From Alteromonas sp. BMJM2 (GTDB lineage Bacteria > Pseudomonadota > Gammaproteobacteria > Enterobacterales > Alteromonadaceae), in the NCBI RefSeq assembly GCF_027257845.1, contig NZ_JAPVOT010000001.1:310001-374000 (forward strand): a DNA stretch of 64,000 nucleotides, given 5' to 3'. Of the stretch, positions 18,203 to 27,006 are shown piece after piece. The position numbers were made by a program, and so were the translations under genes. Every line of letters begins with the position of its first letter. The stretch's first letter is position 1. The notes beneath the pieces are model-generated. The model made no database searches and was not told where the DNA came from. It was given only the letters and a program-made list of their open reading frames with translations.

Positions 18203-19194
18203 AGTTTTTCCATATGCAAAGGGTAGTGGCAACTGTAGCTGTGATCGTGGATGCGGCGTACTGCTGGCGTTTGTACGCAAGCACGCTGGGCTCGTGGGCA
18301 TCGCGGACCTAATCGACAGCCAATGGGTAAATGCTGCAACGTAGGAATTGATCCAGCAATAGTGGGTAAATGAGACTTCGGGGATAAATCTTTTCTAAAG
18401 CTTGGGGCACTGTCTAAAAGTGCCTTTGTATAAGGGTGTAGCGGCCGCTTCTTGATATGCTTCATCTTTCCTGATTCCACCGTCTGCCCCGCATATAGCA
18501 CCGTCATCGTGTGCGACATACTAGCAATAGCGAGAAGGTCATGACTCACAAACAAGATAGACAGAGAGCGGGTTTGATTCAAACGCGTAAAAAGCTTCAA
18601 AATTTGTGTTTTTGTTGTGGGTTCCATACCGCGGGTAGGATCATCAGCAATAAGTAGCGTTGGCTGTGAAACCAGCGCCATGGCAATCATAAATTTTTGA
18701 CCAATATCACTAGGAATTTGGTGAGGGTAAGCACTCAGGTAGTGCTTATGGTGTTTAATACCCACTTTATGAACCGTGCTGATAGCAATTTTTTTGCGTT
18801 GTTGAGCACGTTGCCAAAACCAGCGCCCTTGTACAAACTCACTAGGAATACTCTCTTCAAGCTGCTCACCCAGAGTGGCTGAAGGATCTAAGCTGGTTTG
18901 CGGATCTTGAAATACTACTGCAATCTCTCGCCGCATGACTTCACGTCGTTGTTGTGAAGACATACCGAGTAGATTTTCTCCGTTCCAGCTCATTCTATCT
19001 GCAGTAAGTGACCACTCGGAGGGCAGAGCACCGCATATCGCTGATACGATTAAACTCTTACCTGAACCAGACTCGCCAACTAGAGCGCGAATTTCTCCAC
19101 TGCTCACAGTCAAATTAACTTTGTCTAATGCCTTAATGGTACCTTCACTGCTATGCATTTCTAGCGTCAGGTTTTTTATATCTAGCATTGGCAT
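18199..19194 (-). CDS. sapD: Peptide ABC transporter ATP-binding protein SapD
   Basis: The 331-residue cytoplasmic ATPase has Walker A GESGSGKS and Walker B LLIADDPTRGMEP. Near the end it has the oligopeptide-transporter C-terminal region with the cysteine pattern expected for DppD/OppD types (CRLGPRCPRAQRAC). The usual LSGGQ is degenerate (HQIPSDIGQ), as is common in SapD. It overlaps sapF by four bases and starts one base after the sapC stop. Confidence 0.94.
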   Translation of the reverse strand: MPMLDIKNLTLEMHSSEGTIKALDKVNLTVSSGEIRALVGESGSGKSLIVSAICGALPSEWSLTADRMSWNGENLLGMSSQQRREVMRREIAVVFQDPQTSLDPSATLGEQLEESIPSEFVQGRWFWQRAQQRKKIAISTVHKVGIKHHKHYLSAYPHQIPSDIGQKFMIAMALVSQPTLLIADDPTRGMEPTTKTQILKLFTRLNQTRSLSILFVSHDLLAIASMSHTMTVLYAGQTVESGKMKHIKKRPLHPYTKALLDSAPSFRKDLSPKSHLPTIAGSIPTLQHLPIGCRLGPRCPRAQRACVQTPAVRRIHDHSYSCHYPLHMEKL

Positions 19195-19195
19195 T

Positions 19196-20089
19196 TTAGT
19201 GATTCACCCTTTTTCTCAAGGCCGAACGCAGCCCGTCACCAACGACGTTAATTGAAAGTACCAAAAAGAAAATGGCCATGCCGGGAAGTGCAACGTTCCA
19301 GGGCGCCAAGTAAGTAACATCTAGCCCGTCTGATAAAATGGCACCTAACTCTGGCAGCGGGGATTGTGCACCGAGGTTTAAAAATCCCAGTGCAGAAATA
19401 TCAATAACAGCGATAGAAAGGGCAATTGTGCCTTGAACAACCAGCATTTCAGTCATGTTGGGTAAAATGGAGTAAGTAAATAATTGCCATTTATTTGCCC
19501 CATCAAGCTTCGAAGCAACAATATAGTCTTTCTTCATTTCACTGCGCACCAAACTGCGGGTGTGGTGGACGAACTGAGGAATGAGCGCGAGGGTAATCGC
19601 CCACATACTGTTGACGAGCCCGGTGCCAAAAATAGCCACAATAATAATGGCGATAAGCAACGTTGGAATGGCCATTAGTGCGTCTGGCAGGTGATTGGCA
19701 ATACTTGAACGAACGCCCCGAAGCATGCCCGCAAAAGCGCCGAGGCTTACGCCAACCAGCATGGCCAATACCACGGTAATAAACGCAGAGCCTAGGGTAA
19801 CCCTGCAACCATAGATAACGCGAGTAAAAAGGTCTCTACCTAAAGAGTCGGTACCAAATAAATGAGAAATTGAACCATTACCCATCCAGCTCGGTGGTAC
19901 TAACAGGCCATCGATATTTTGCTCATTAGCGCCGTATGGCGTTAAAAAAGGAGCAAACAAAGCAAACACTACAAATACGCACAGCAGCACAGCACCTGCC
20001 ATTGCAATATGACTTGCTTTAAACGCACGCCATGTTCGGTGCCATGGTGAGGGATGAAACTCTTCTTCGTACAAACTATATTGCGGCAT
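19196..20089 (-). CDS. sapC: Peptide ABC transporter permease SapC
   Basis: The 297-residue inner-membrane permease has an N-terminal DppC-like cytoplasmic segment (FHPSPWHRTWRAFKASHIA). Six membrane segments and the EAA-type loop (ASKLDGANKWQLFTYSILPN) follow. It overlaps the end of sapB by 14 bases, indicating translational coupling. Confidence 0.94.
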   Translation of the reverse strand: MPQYSLYEEEFHPSPWHRTWRAFKASHIAMAGAVLLCVFVVFALFAPFLTPYGANEQNIDGLLVPPSWMGNGSISHLFGTDSLGRDLFTRVIYGCRVTLGSAFITVVLAMLVGVSLGAFAGMLRGVRSSIANHLPDALMAIPTLLIAIIIVAIFGTGLVNSMWAITLALIPQFVHHTRSLVRSEMKKDYIVASKLDGANKWQLFTYSILPNMTEMLVVQGTIALSIAVIDISALGFLNLGAQSPLPELGAILSDGLDVTYLAPWNVALPGMAIFFLVLSINVVGDGLRSALRKRVNH

Positions 20090-21107
20090 GCTCGTACTTC
20101 TCTCTACTTGGATCTATGAGTCGATTAAACATATCAACAGTGATGGTTAGCGTAATAACCAGTGTTGATACCGCCAGCATGCCTACTCTCAGCGCAGGAT
20201 AATCCCGCTGATAAATAGCCTGAATTAACCAATTGCCAATCCCTGGCCACGAGAATAGTGTCTCTACAATCATTGTGTTGGTAATAAGGGTTGTTATCTG
20301 AATAGCCATCAATGGCAGTATGGGAAGCAGGGCGTTTCTTAAAATGTGCCGAAAGAAAATTTGCCACCCAGACAACCCGCGAGAAACTGCTGCAGCGATA
20401 TAAGGCTGGTGCCTAGCATCGATAACAGAGCGTCTCGTTATTCTTACCATAGAAGCCGTTGAGACTGCACCAATGGCAATGGTGGGAAGGGTTAAATGAG
20501 AGAGCGCATCTTTGAACGCCAGGCTTTTGTTTTGCATGTCAGACAGCAATATATCCAGCAGTATAAATCCACTCACAGGCTCAACATTAAACAACAGGCT
20601 TACTCGACCAGAAAGAGGGGCTTTGTCTAGTTGCAGACTGAACACAAGAATAAGCAACAGCGCTAGCCAAAATACAGGGAAAGAGTAGGTAGTGATACTG
20701 CTCGTGTTAATAATATAGTCAGAGGTTGAATAGCAGCGCATTCCCGAGTAATAACCCAATGGGATCCCGATAACCAAAGCAACCACCATTGAATAAGTGG
20801 CTAGCTCAATGGTAGCGGGTAGTGCTACACCAATTTCATCTCGCAACTCAATTCCTGAGGTGAAGCTATATCCCCAATCTCCCGCAAACAGGTTTGTGAG
20901 GTAATAAAAAAATTGCACAATATAAGACTGATCAAGACGAAACTGGCGTTCTAATGCCATTCGCTGAGCGTCATTGGCGGGCACAATGCCAGTCAGGTTT
21001 TCTAATACATCCCCCGGAAACAGATAGGCCAAGGAAAATGACATGACGGCTAACACTAATAGAGTTAGGACAAAAAGAATGCTGTAGCGTGCTAATATCC
21101 GAATCAC
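20076..21107 (-). CDS. sapB: Peptide ABC transporter permease SapB
   Basis: The 343-residue DppB-like permease has a first membrane helix at residues 9-31 and the characteristic GDVLENLTGIVPANDAQRMALE periplasmic stretch. The EAA-type loop (AAAVSRGLSGWQIFFRHILRN) precedes the last helices. It overlaps sapA by four bases and sapC by 14. Confidence 0.94.
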   Translation of the reverse strand: MIRILARYSILFVLTLLVLAVMSFSLAYLFPGDVLENLTGIVPANDAQRMALERQFRLDQSYIVQFFYYLTNLFAGDWGYSFTSGIELRDEIGVALPATIELATYSMVVALVIGIPLGYYSGMRCYSTSDYIINTSSITTYSFPVFWLALLLILVFSLQLDKAPLSGRVSLLFNVEPVSGFILLDILLSDMQNKSLAFKDALSHLTLPTIAIGAVSTASMVRITRRSVIDARHQPYIAAAVSRGLSGWQIFFRHILRNALLPILPLMAIQITTLITNTMIVETLFSWPGIGNWLIQAIYQRDYPALRVGMLAVSTLVITLTITVDMFNRLIDPSREKYEHAAI

Positions 21108-22870
21108 AGTACTTTTTCAACTCCACCAAAACGGACGCCGCCAAAGGGATTAATGGTCATTCCTTTCACTTCATTTCTATAGGCTTGATAGCGATAAGCA
21201 TGGGCAATTGGCACCAGCGGAAGTCTTTCGTACATAAGTCGGTTCACTTGATGATAAATAGCTCGTCGTTTATCAAGATCTTCTGTTTTCAATGCTGCGT
21301 CGATAAGCCTATCATAATCCTCATTGCACCACATTGCTCTGTTGGTACCCGATGGAATGGCGCCGCAGCTAAGTAGAGGGCGATAAAAGTTATCGGGGTC
21401 GCCGTTATCCGCAGACCAACCTATCAACACCGAATCATGTAGACCCTCTTGCAGGTGACGTCTAAATGTTTTCCAGTCATATGTGACTATATTGGCTTCA
21501 ACACCCACTTCTCGTAAATAACGCTGGATGAGTTCTGCCATCTTTATCGCATTGGGGTTGTAGGCACGTTCAACCGGCATAGCCCATATGGTCATTGAAA
21601 ATCCCGGCTCAATACCGGCTTCTGCCAGCAGGCTTCTCGCGAGTACAGGGTTATACGCGGTATCGTCTGCATCATTTTGATATGCCCAACTGGCCGCAGG
21701 TAAAAGGCTCTTTGCTCTAGATGCACTGTCGAAATACACTGCCTCTAGTAACGTATTCTTGTCGATAGCAAAAGCGAGTGCCCGCCTTACGTTAGGGTTA
21801 TCAAAAGGGGGCCGCTGGGTGTTGAAGGCCCAAAACCCAATATTCAAACCGGGCTTCTCTGCTAAGGTAAGATCTTCTCTATTCCTTATTACTTCAAGCT
21901 CTGTTTGTGCAGGGAAGGCCGTTGCATCACATTCACCGGTCATTAGCTTCGCGAGGCGCAGTGAACTGCGGGGGGTAATATCAAAAATGAGTTGTTTTAC
22001 ACTTGCGTCTGAGGAGCCTGAGGCCTTTTTACCTGTCTCCACTTTAACGTCTGCGCTGTCAGCAGCCCCCTGTTCGCTAGCCAAAATGTTATCACTGTCA
22101 TCACTACTTTCCTCAAGCGCTTGTCCTTCAAAAGCGCGCCAGTAATCCTCATGATGAAGGTATTTGATGTAGCTATCTTTGCGAAAGCTTTCAAATCGGT
22201 AAGGACCAGTTCCAACAGGCAGTTGATCTATTTGGCTGGGATTTCCTTGCTCAAAGAGTTGCTCGGCATACTCTTCAGATAATATAACGGCAAAGTCGGT
22301 CGCTAAGTTGGCAAGAAACGAACTGTCTCGCCGCTTAAGTGTAATTTCAATACGATAGCCATTTACCCGCGTTACGTCTGCAATATTGTCTGCTAAACCT
22401 AAGCTTTCAAAATAGGGGTAGCTTCCGCTTGAAACATTGTGAAAAGGATGAGAATCAAGTCTCCACCGATTAATACTGAAAATGACATCGTTGGCATTAA
22501 AGTTACGGGTTGGCGTGAAAAATTGTGTGGTGTGAAACGCGACGCCTCTTCGCAGTTGAAATACATAAGTTAATCCATCGTCTGAGACCAACCAACTGCT
22601 TGCTAAGCTTGGTACTATTCGGCCAGAGTCGGGGTCGAAGTCGAGTAATCTGTCGTAAAGTTGATGGGAAGTCGCGTCTGAAGTTGTACTTGAGGTATCA
22701 AGTTGGGGGTTGAAAGTAACCGGATTACTCTCAGAACAATACACTACTCCAGTGTTGTAAAAGGGTTGTTTGTTTTGCTTTGCACAAGACACCACAAGTA
22801 GTGCTGTGCTAGCGCAAACCGCAAGGCGCTTGATAACACTGCTCATCATTTTTGTTGCCTCAATTTTCAC
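21104..22870 (-). CDS. sapA: Peptide ABC transporter substrate-binding protein SapA
   Basis: The 588-residue lipoprotein has a signal peptide ending in the lipobox VVSC (Cys29). A family 5 solute-binding fold follows, with the early segment SNPVTFNPQLDTSSTTSDATSH and later VRRALAFAIDKNTLLEAVY. It should capture peptides in the periplasm for SapBC-DF. An acidic, Ser-rich insertion (about residues 251-292, positions 21995-22120) breaks the domain between YWRAFEG and QLIFDITP, where relatives usually run on directly. It is the first gene of the operon and is divergent from nothing; pspF lies upstream on the same strand, 100 bases away. Confidence 0.92.
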   Translation of the reverse strand: MKIEATKMMSSVIKRLAVCASTALLVVSCAKQNKQPFYNTGVVYCSESNPVTFNPQLDTSSTTSDATSHQLYDRLLDFDPDSGRIVPSLASSWLVSDDGLTYVFQLRRGVAFHTTQFFTPTRNFNANDVIFSINRWRLDSHPFHNVSSGSYPYFESLGLADNIADVTRVNGYRIEITLKRRDSSFLANLATDFAVILSEEYAEQLFEQGNPSQIDQLPVGTGPYRFESFRKDSYIKYLHHEDYWRAFEGQALEESSDDSDNILASEQGAADSADVKVETGKKASGSSDASVKQLIFDITPRSSLRLAKLMTGECDATAFPAQTELEVIRNREDLTLAEKPGLNIGFWAFNTQRPPFDNPNVRRALAFAIDKNTLLEAVYFDSASRAKSLLPAASWAYQNDADDTAYNPVLARSLLAEAGIEPGFSMTIWAMPVERAYNPNAIKMAELIQRYLREVGVEANIVTYDWKTFRRHLQEGLHDSVLIGWSADNGDPDNFYRPLLSCGAIPSGTNRAMWCNEDYDRLIDAALKTEDLDKRRAIYHQVNRLMYERLPLVPIAHAYRYQAYRNEVKGMTINPFGGVRFGGVEKVL

Positions 22871-22970
22871 GCCCCAGTCTCTGCGATTCAGTGTTTACGA
22901 TTCGAGGTTTGCGCATATAGCTTTAAGTATCATTCGAATTGCGTTATGCCGCCAACCTATGCTTAAAGGC

Positions 22971-24146
22971 CTACGCTTCTAAGTCTTGCGCAGATGAATC
23001 TAACAGGTTGTACTTCTTCAAGTAACCCCTTAGCTGATGATACGTTAGGCTGAGTTTTTCTGCTGTCTTTTTCTGATTAAACTGACTATCTGATAACGCC
23101 TGCTTGATGATATCAATTTCAAACTCCTGTGAACGCTCTTTTAAGTCGATAGGATAGTCAATGGCAATAGAATCCACCCTTGCTGATAGCGCTTGCGAAG
23201 AGATATCATCAACGGCACTACCTATGTTTGGTGGCAATGTTTCTGAGTTCCCAATGTCATTTGCTGCGCTATAGCTAGAGGTTTTACCGTGCGTTGTAGC
23301 TTTATCAGGCGTTGAAACTCTATCTTGGGTTCGAATTCTATTTTTTGGCCTAAACGCCGACTCAAAGGGATCGAGTACAATCTCATGTACCGGCAGGTGG
23401 GGATTGTTCGTTCTGTATACAGCGCGCTCAACCACATTTTTAAGTTCACGAATATTGCCTGGCCACTCATATTCAAGCAGCGTGCGCTTCGCTTTTTCAG
23501 TAAATCCGCTGAAAAGCTCCATTTCTAGCTCGCGAGCCATATTAATTGCAAAGTTTTCAGCTAGCATCATGATGTCTTCTCTTCTTTCGCGAAGAGGGGG
23601 AATAGTAATAACATCAAAGGCAAGGCGGTCGAGTAAGTCTGCTCTAAACTCGCCGGCATCAGCAAGAGCCGGGAGGTCTTCATTTGTCGCTGCGATAAGG
23701 CGAACATCAGTCTTAACTGACTTACTGCCCCCAACACGTTCAAATTCGCCGTATTCCACTACGCGAAGCAGCTTCTCTTGAATTAGCCCTGATGTGTTAG
23801 CAAGTTCATCAAGAAAAAGAGTCCCGTTATGAGCCACTTCAAAACGCCCTTCGCGACGCTTCGCTGCACCGGTAAATGCGCCTGCTTCGTAACCAAATAG
23901 TTCACTTTCCAAAAGGCTTTCATTCAGCGCCGCACAATTGAGCTTGACGTAATTCTGGTCCCAGCGCTTTGAAAGAAAATGCAGGCGAGCAGCAATAAGT
24001 TCTTTACCTGTCCCGCGTTCGCCAATGACCAACACGGGTTTGTCTAACGGCGCAATTTGTGAAATTTGTTCTAAAACTTCTAAAAAGCTATTTGCTTGGC
24101 CTAGCAGATTGTCTTGTTGGCGATATCGGCTCATTAAATCTCTCAA
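22971..24146 (-). CDS. pspF: Phage-shock-protein transcriptional activator PspF
   Basis: The 391-residue sigma-54 activator starts directly with the AAA+ domain (Walker A GERGTGKE; the sigma-54 contact loop GAFTGA) and lacks an N-terminal regulatory domain, as PspF does. A Fis-type helix-turn-helix lies at the C-terminus (NQKKTAEKLSLTYHQLRGYL). The linker between them (about residues 258-335) is longer and more Ser/Thr-rich than in the roughly 325-residue enterobacterial protein. PspA would inhibit it until envelope stress. It is divergent from pspABC and next to sapA, as in E. coli. Confidence 0.95.
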   Translation of the reverse strand: MRDLMSRYRQQDNLLGQANSFLEVLEQISQIAPLDKPVLVIGERGTGKELIAARLHFLSKRWDQNYVKLNCAALNESLLESELFGYEAGAFTGAAKRREGRFEVAHNGTLFLDELANTSGLIQEKLLRVVEYGEFERVGGSKSVKTDVRLIAATNEDLPALADAGEFRADLLDRLAFDVITIPPLRERREDIMMLAENFAINMARELEMELFSGFTEKAKRTLLEYEWPGNIRELKNVVERAVYRTNNPHLPVHEIVLDPFESAFRPKNRIRTQDRVSTPDKATTHGKTSSYSAANDIGNSETLPPNIGSAVDDISSQALSARVDSIAIDYPIDLKERSQEFEIDIIKQALSDSQFNQKKTAEKLSLTYHQLRGYLKKYNLLDSSAQDLEA

Positions 24147-24257
24147 TTGTTAGTCATTTCGACTAATAAATAGTGTAGAACAAAAAAAATTGAGAAACGA
24201 GCATTATTTGAATTAAAAAAATGCTTTTATATTTAGGTGCTTACGAGTTCTTGCAGG

Positions 24258-24275
24258 TTGGCAAGCAAATTGAAT
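24258..24275 (+). promoter_or_regulatory. Sigma-54 (-24/-12) promoter of pspABC
   Basis: TTGGCAAGCAAATTGAAT has GG and GA 10 bases apart, close to the consensus TGGCAC-N5-TTGC and very like the known pspA promoter. It lies about 85 bases before the pspA ATG and opposite the PspF gene. The -12 GC is GA here. Upstream AT-rich sequence probably holds PspF and IHF sites. Confidence 0.8.
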
Positions 24276-24361
24276 ACTCTTCTATACAAAATTTTTTAAA
24301 ATGTCAGTCATAGTTCCACAAGAATACATGACCACCAGATTTTCATTAAGAGGTAATTATT

Positions 24362-25045
24362 ATGGGTATCTTTTCGCGTTTTACAGATATTGTGAACTCA
24401 AACATAAACTCATTATTAGATAAGGCTGAAGATCCTGAAAAAATGGTTCGTCTTATCATTCAGGAAATGGAAGACACCTTAGTTGAGGTGCGTTCTGCAT
24501 CAGCTAAGACTCTTGCTAACAAAAAAGATATTGCAAGCCAAATAGGAAAATATGAGAGTGACGCCGCCGACTGGCAGTCAAAAGCAGAACTTGCCTTAAG
24601 CAAAGATCGTGAGGACCTGGCCAGAGCAGCACTGCAGGAGAAGAAAAAATCTGCAGAAGCAGCGGAGACATTAACTAAAGAACTGGCGATTGTTGATGCT
24701 CAGATTAGTAAACTTCAGGATGAAATTGGGCAACTTCAAGATAAGCTCGCGGATGCTAAAAGTCGCCAGAAGACCATCATTATGCGTCAGAAAACGGCTA
24801 GCTCTCGTCTTGAAGTTAAGAAGACGTTGGACAGTTCCAAAATGGATAATGCTATGGGTCGCTTTGAGCAATACGAGCGCAAGATTGATGACCTAGAGTC
24901 ACAGGTAGAATCTTATGACCTGGCTCAGAAGTCGCTACAGGATGAATTCGCAGAGTTAGAAGCGGGTGATAAAGTAGACGACGAATTGGCAGCGTTGAAA
25001 GCAAAAATGCAAAACGCCAAGAAAGATACTGAAAAATCTGAATAA
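24362..25045 (+). CDS. pspA: Phage shock protein A
   Basis: The 227-residue PspA/IM30 protein starts MGIFSRFTDIVNSNINSLLD, has the early EDPEKMVRLIIQEMEDTLVEVR segment and is almost entirely coiled coil. It binds PspF to repress the operon and, under membrane stress, oligomerises on the inner membrane to limit proton leakage. AGAGG precedes the ATG. It is the first gene of pspABC behind a sigma-54 promoter. Confidence 0.97.
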   Translation: MGIFSRFTDIVNSNINSLLDKAEDPEKMVRLIIQEMEDTLVEVRSASAKTLANKKDIASQIGKYESDAADWQSKAELALSKDREDLARAALQEKKKSAEAAETLTKELAIVDAQISKLQDEIGQLQDKLADAKSRQKTIIMRQKTASSRLEVKKTLDSSKMDNAMGRFEQYERKIDDLESQVESYDLAQKSLQDEFAELEAGDKVDDELAALKAKMQNAKKDTEKSE

Positions 25046-25112
25046 TAAAAAGTAACGAGCTGCTCCGACTTTATGCGGAGCAGACTGATCAGAGTTTGTT
25101 GGAGAATTCGAG

Positions 25113-25352
25113 ATGGAAGAAGGCATGATCGCGATTATTGTAATGCCACTAGTGGTTTTCACAATTTTTGTAGCACCCATATGGTTAATTTTGCACTATC
25201 GCAGCAAGAAACAAGTCAACCAGGGATTAAGTGCTGAAGAGTACGCTGCATTGAGCTCGTTAGCCGATAAAGCGGAAAAGATGAGCGAGCGTATTGAGAC
25301 TCTAGAAGCGATTCTTGATAGCGAGGCTCCTGAGTGGAGGAATAGAGCATGA
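25113..25352 (+). CDS. pspB: Phage shock protein B
   Basis: The 79-residue inner-membrane protein has one N-terminal helix (about residues 5-25), the cytoplasmic motif LHYRSKKQ and a short coiled coil. With PspC it senses envelope stress and releases PspA from PspF. Its last codons overlap the pspC start (ATGA). Confidence 0.93.
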   Translation: MEEGMIAIIVMPLVVFTIFVAPIWLILHYRSKKQVNQGLSAEEYAALSSLADKAEKMSERIETLEAILDSEAPEWRNRA

Positions 25353-25798
25353 GAAATGGTAAACAGCTCTACCGCAATCCAGAAAAGGGAAAAATAGCGG
25401 GTGTTTGTTCAGGTGTTGCAGAGTACTTCGGCTTAGAAACGTGGTTAGTGAGAATTTTAGTTGTCACTGGTTTCTTCCTTCTTGCTGGACCTTTTATTTT
25501 TGTAGCCTACATTGCGGCTTGGTTTATTTTAGACAAAAAGCCAAAGCATTTGGATAACGCACGCCCTAATCCACAAGCTTTTTCACGAGGTAAGGGCTGG
25601 ACAAACCCGAATAGTGGACAGGTAAAAGAAGCTAAGGTGGAGGTGAAGACCAAGGTGTGGCAGGCAGGCGAGCCCCCTAAGCAAGCGTTTCATGATATTA
25701 GAAATCGATTTGAAAAAACAGAGAATCGATTACGCAAAATGGAAACCTATGTAACGTCTAAAGAATATCAACTGAACAAAGAAATTAGTCGACTGTAG
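25349..25798 (+). CDS. pspC: Phage shock protein C
   Basis: The 149-residue protein has the PspC domain: LYRNPEKGKIAGVCSGVAEYFGLETWLVRI, then a hydrophobic helix through AGPFIFVAYIAAWFIL. A C-terminal coiled coil of about 60 residues follows. It partners with PspB as the membrane stress sensor. A terminator 20 bases after the stop ends the operon; pspD and pspE are absent. Confidence 0.94.
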   Translation: MRNGKQLYRNPEKGKIAGVCSGVAEYFGLETWLVRILVVTGFFLLAGPFIFVAYIAAWFILDKKPKHLDNARPNPQAFSRGKGWTNPNSGQVKEAKVEVKTKVWQAGEPPKQAFHDIRNRFEKTENRLRKMETYVTSKEYQLNKEISRL

Positions 25799-25820
25799 AT
25801 ACTCATTTAGCATAGATTGA

Positions 25821-25847
25821 AAACCACCTTCAAAGGTGGTTTTTTCG
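25821..25847 (+). terminator. Intrinsic terminator after pspABC
   Basis: AAACCACCTT pairs with AAGGTGGTTT around a two-base loop and is followed by TTTT. Confidence 0.9.
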
Positions 25848-25871
25848 TTTTATCAGCAGGTTAAGGTTTTA

Positions 25872-25889
25872 TGTAAAAAAAATATTACA
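25872..25889. promoter_or_regulatory. TyrR box upstream of phhA
   Basis: TGTAAA-N6-ATTACA differs from the TyrR/PhhR consensus TGTAAA-N6-TTTACA at one position. It lies about 100 bases before phhA, and a tyrR gene follows phhA. Activation of phhA by TyrR is the simple inference. Confidence 0.65.
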
Positions 25890-25987
25890 GTGATTTAGGT
25901 GGCTCAATAGAGGCAAAAGGTTCTTGAAAAGCGGTTTTTAGTTAGACTACAGATAACGTATTTAGCAACTCATTGGTTTTAGAAGTT

Positions 25988-26788
25988 ATGCCAAAAACAA
26001 CTCAATATGCATCGCGAGAATCAGACGGGAGTGGTCACATAGCGTGGTCGCAAGAAGAAAACCAGATTTGGTCAGAGCTTTATTCAAGACAAATACCCTT
26101 GGTGAAAGAACGCGCGTGTGATGAATACATCGAGGGTTTGAGATTGCTTAACTTAAGCGAAAACTGTATTCCTCAGTTACCCGATATCAACCGTGTACTA
26201 ATGGAGAAAACTGGTTGGCAAACTGCTGAAGTTCCCGCACTCATTCCATTTGGTGAGTTCTTTCGTCTGCTAGCAAACAAGCAGTTTCCCGTAGCGACGT
26301 TTATACGCTCACGCGAAGAGTTTGACTACCTACAAGAGCCGGATATTTTTCACGAAGTATTCGGGCATTGCCCACTACTGACTAACCCTGCGTTTGCGCA
26401 TTTCACTCATACTTACGGAAAATTGGGGTTAGCGGCCAGTAAAGAAGATAGAATTTATTTAGCCCGTCTTTATTGGTTTACCGTTGAGTTTGGCTTAGTG
26501 AAAGCCAAAAACGAACTGAAGATTTACGGCGGTGGAATTCTTTCATCACCCGGTGAAACTATCTACTCACTAGATAGCGATATACCAGTAAGAAAGCCTT
26601 TAACCGCTATTGATGCGTTAAGAACTCCTTATCGCATTGATATTATGCAGCCACTCTATTACATCTTGCCTGAGTTTGATCATTTGTTTGAACTAGCTGA
26701 GATGGATATTATGGCTTTGGTGGAAAAGGCTAAATCTTTAGGATTGTTTGCACCCTTGTTCGAGCCAAAAGAGAAGAAAGCGGGCTAG
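25988..26788 (+). CDS. phhA: Phenylalanine-4-hydroxylase
   Basis: From the ATG (MPKTTQYASRE) the enzyme is 266 residues; an upstream in-frame TTG adds five residues and is less likely. The non-haem iron ligands His122, His127 and Glu167 lie in FHEVFGHCPL and WFTVEFGL. It is a monofunctional bacterial enzyme without the ACT domain of animals. It makes tyrosine from phenylalanine with tetrahydropterin and O2. With fahA and maiA downstream it represents the start and end of the homogentisate route. A pterin dehydratase (phhB) is not adjacent. Confidence 0.96.
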   Translation: MPKTTQYASRESDGSGHIAWSQEENQIWSELYSRQIPLVKERACDEYIEGLRLLNLSENCIPQLPDINRVLMEKTGWQTAEVPALIPFGEFFRLLANKQFPVATFIRSREEFDYLQEPDIFHEVFGHCPLLTNPAFAHFTHTYGKLGLAASKEDRIYLARLYWFTVEFGLVKAKNELKIYGGGILSSPGETIYSLDSDIPVRKPLTAIDALRTPYRIDIMQPLYYILPEFDHLFELAEMDIMALVEKAKSLGLFAPLFEPKEKKAG

Positions 26789-26849
26789 TTTTGCGAACAT
26801 TCCCGTTGAAATGAAAAAGAAAAACAACTAGAAAAGAAGCACCGACGTT

Positions 26850-26875
26850 AAGGAGACTGCACAGTCTCCTTTTTT
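26850..26875 (+). terminator. Intrinsic terminator after phhA
   Basis: AAGGAGACT pairs with AGTCTCCTT around GCAC and is followed by a T-run, separating phhA from tyrR. Confidence 0.9.
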
Positions 26876-26954
26876 GTGTGCTTTGCGCTGTATCTCATTA
26901 GTTACAATATTCACAGCTTTTTAATCTTTAGTAGCAATTATCTTGTTATTTTTT

Positions 26955-26990
26955 TGTAAAAGTGTGATATCTTGTACATAAATCTTTACA
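26955..26990. promoter_or_regulatory. TyrR box(es) in front of tyrR
   Basis: TGTACA-N6-TTTACA at 26973-26990 matches the TyrR consensus in 11 of 12 positions. An additional TGTAAA half-site lies at 26955-26960. The site is 17 bases before the tyrR ATG, suggesting autoregulation. Confidence 0.65.
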
Positions 26991-27006
26991 ACAAAATACA
27001 TACCTT

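Noticed and set aside
26955..26990. CRP-like site before tyrR
   Set aside because: The GTGTGATATC stretch has one TGTGA half-site but no TCACA partner; the TyrR-box reading explains the palindrome better.
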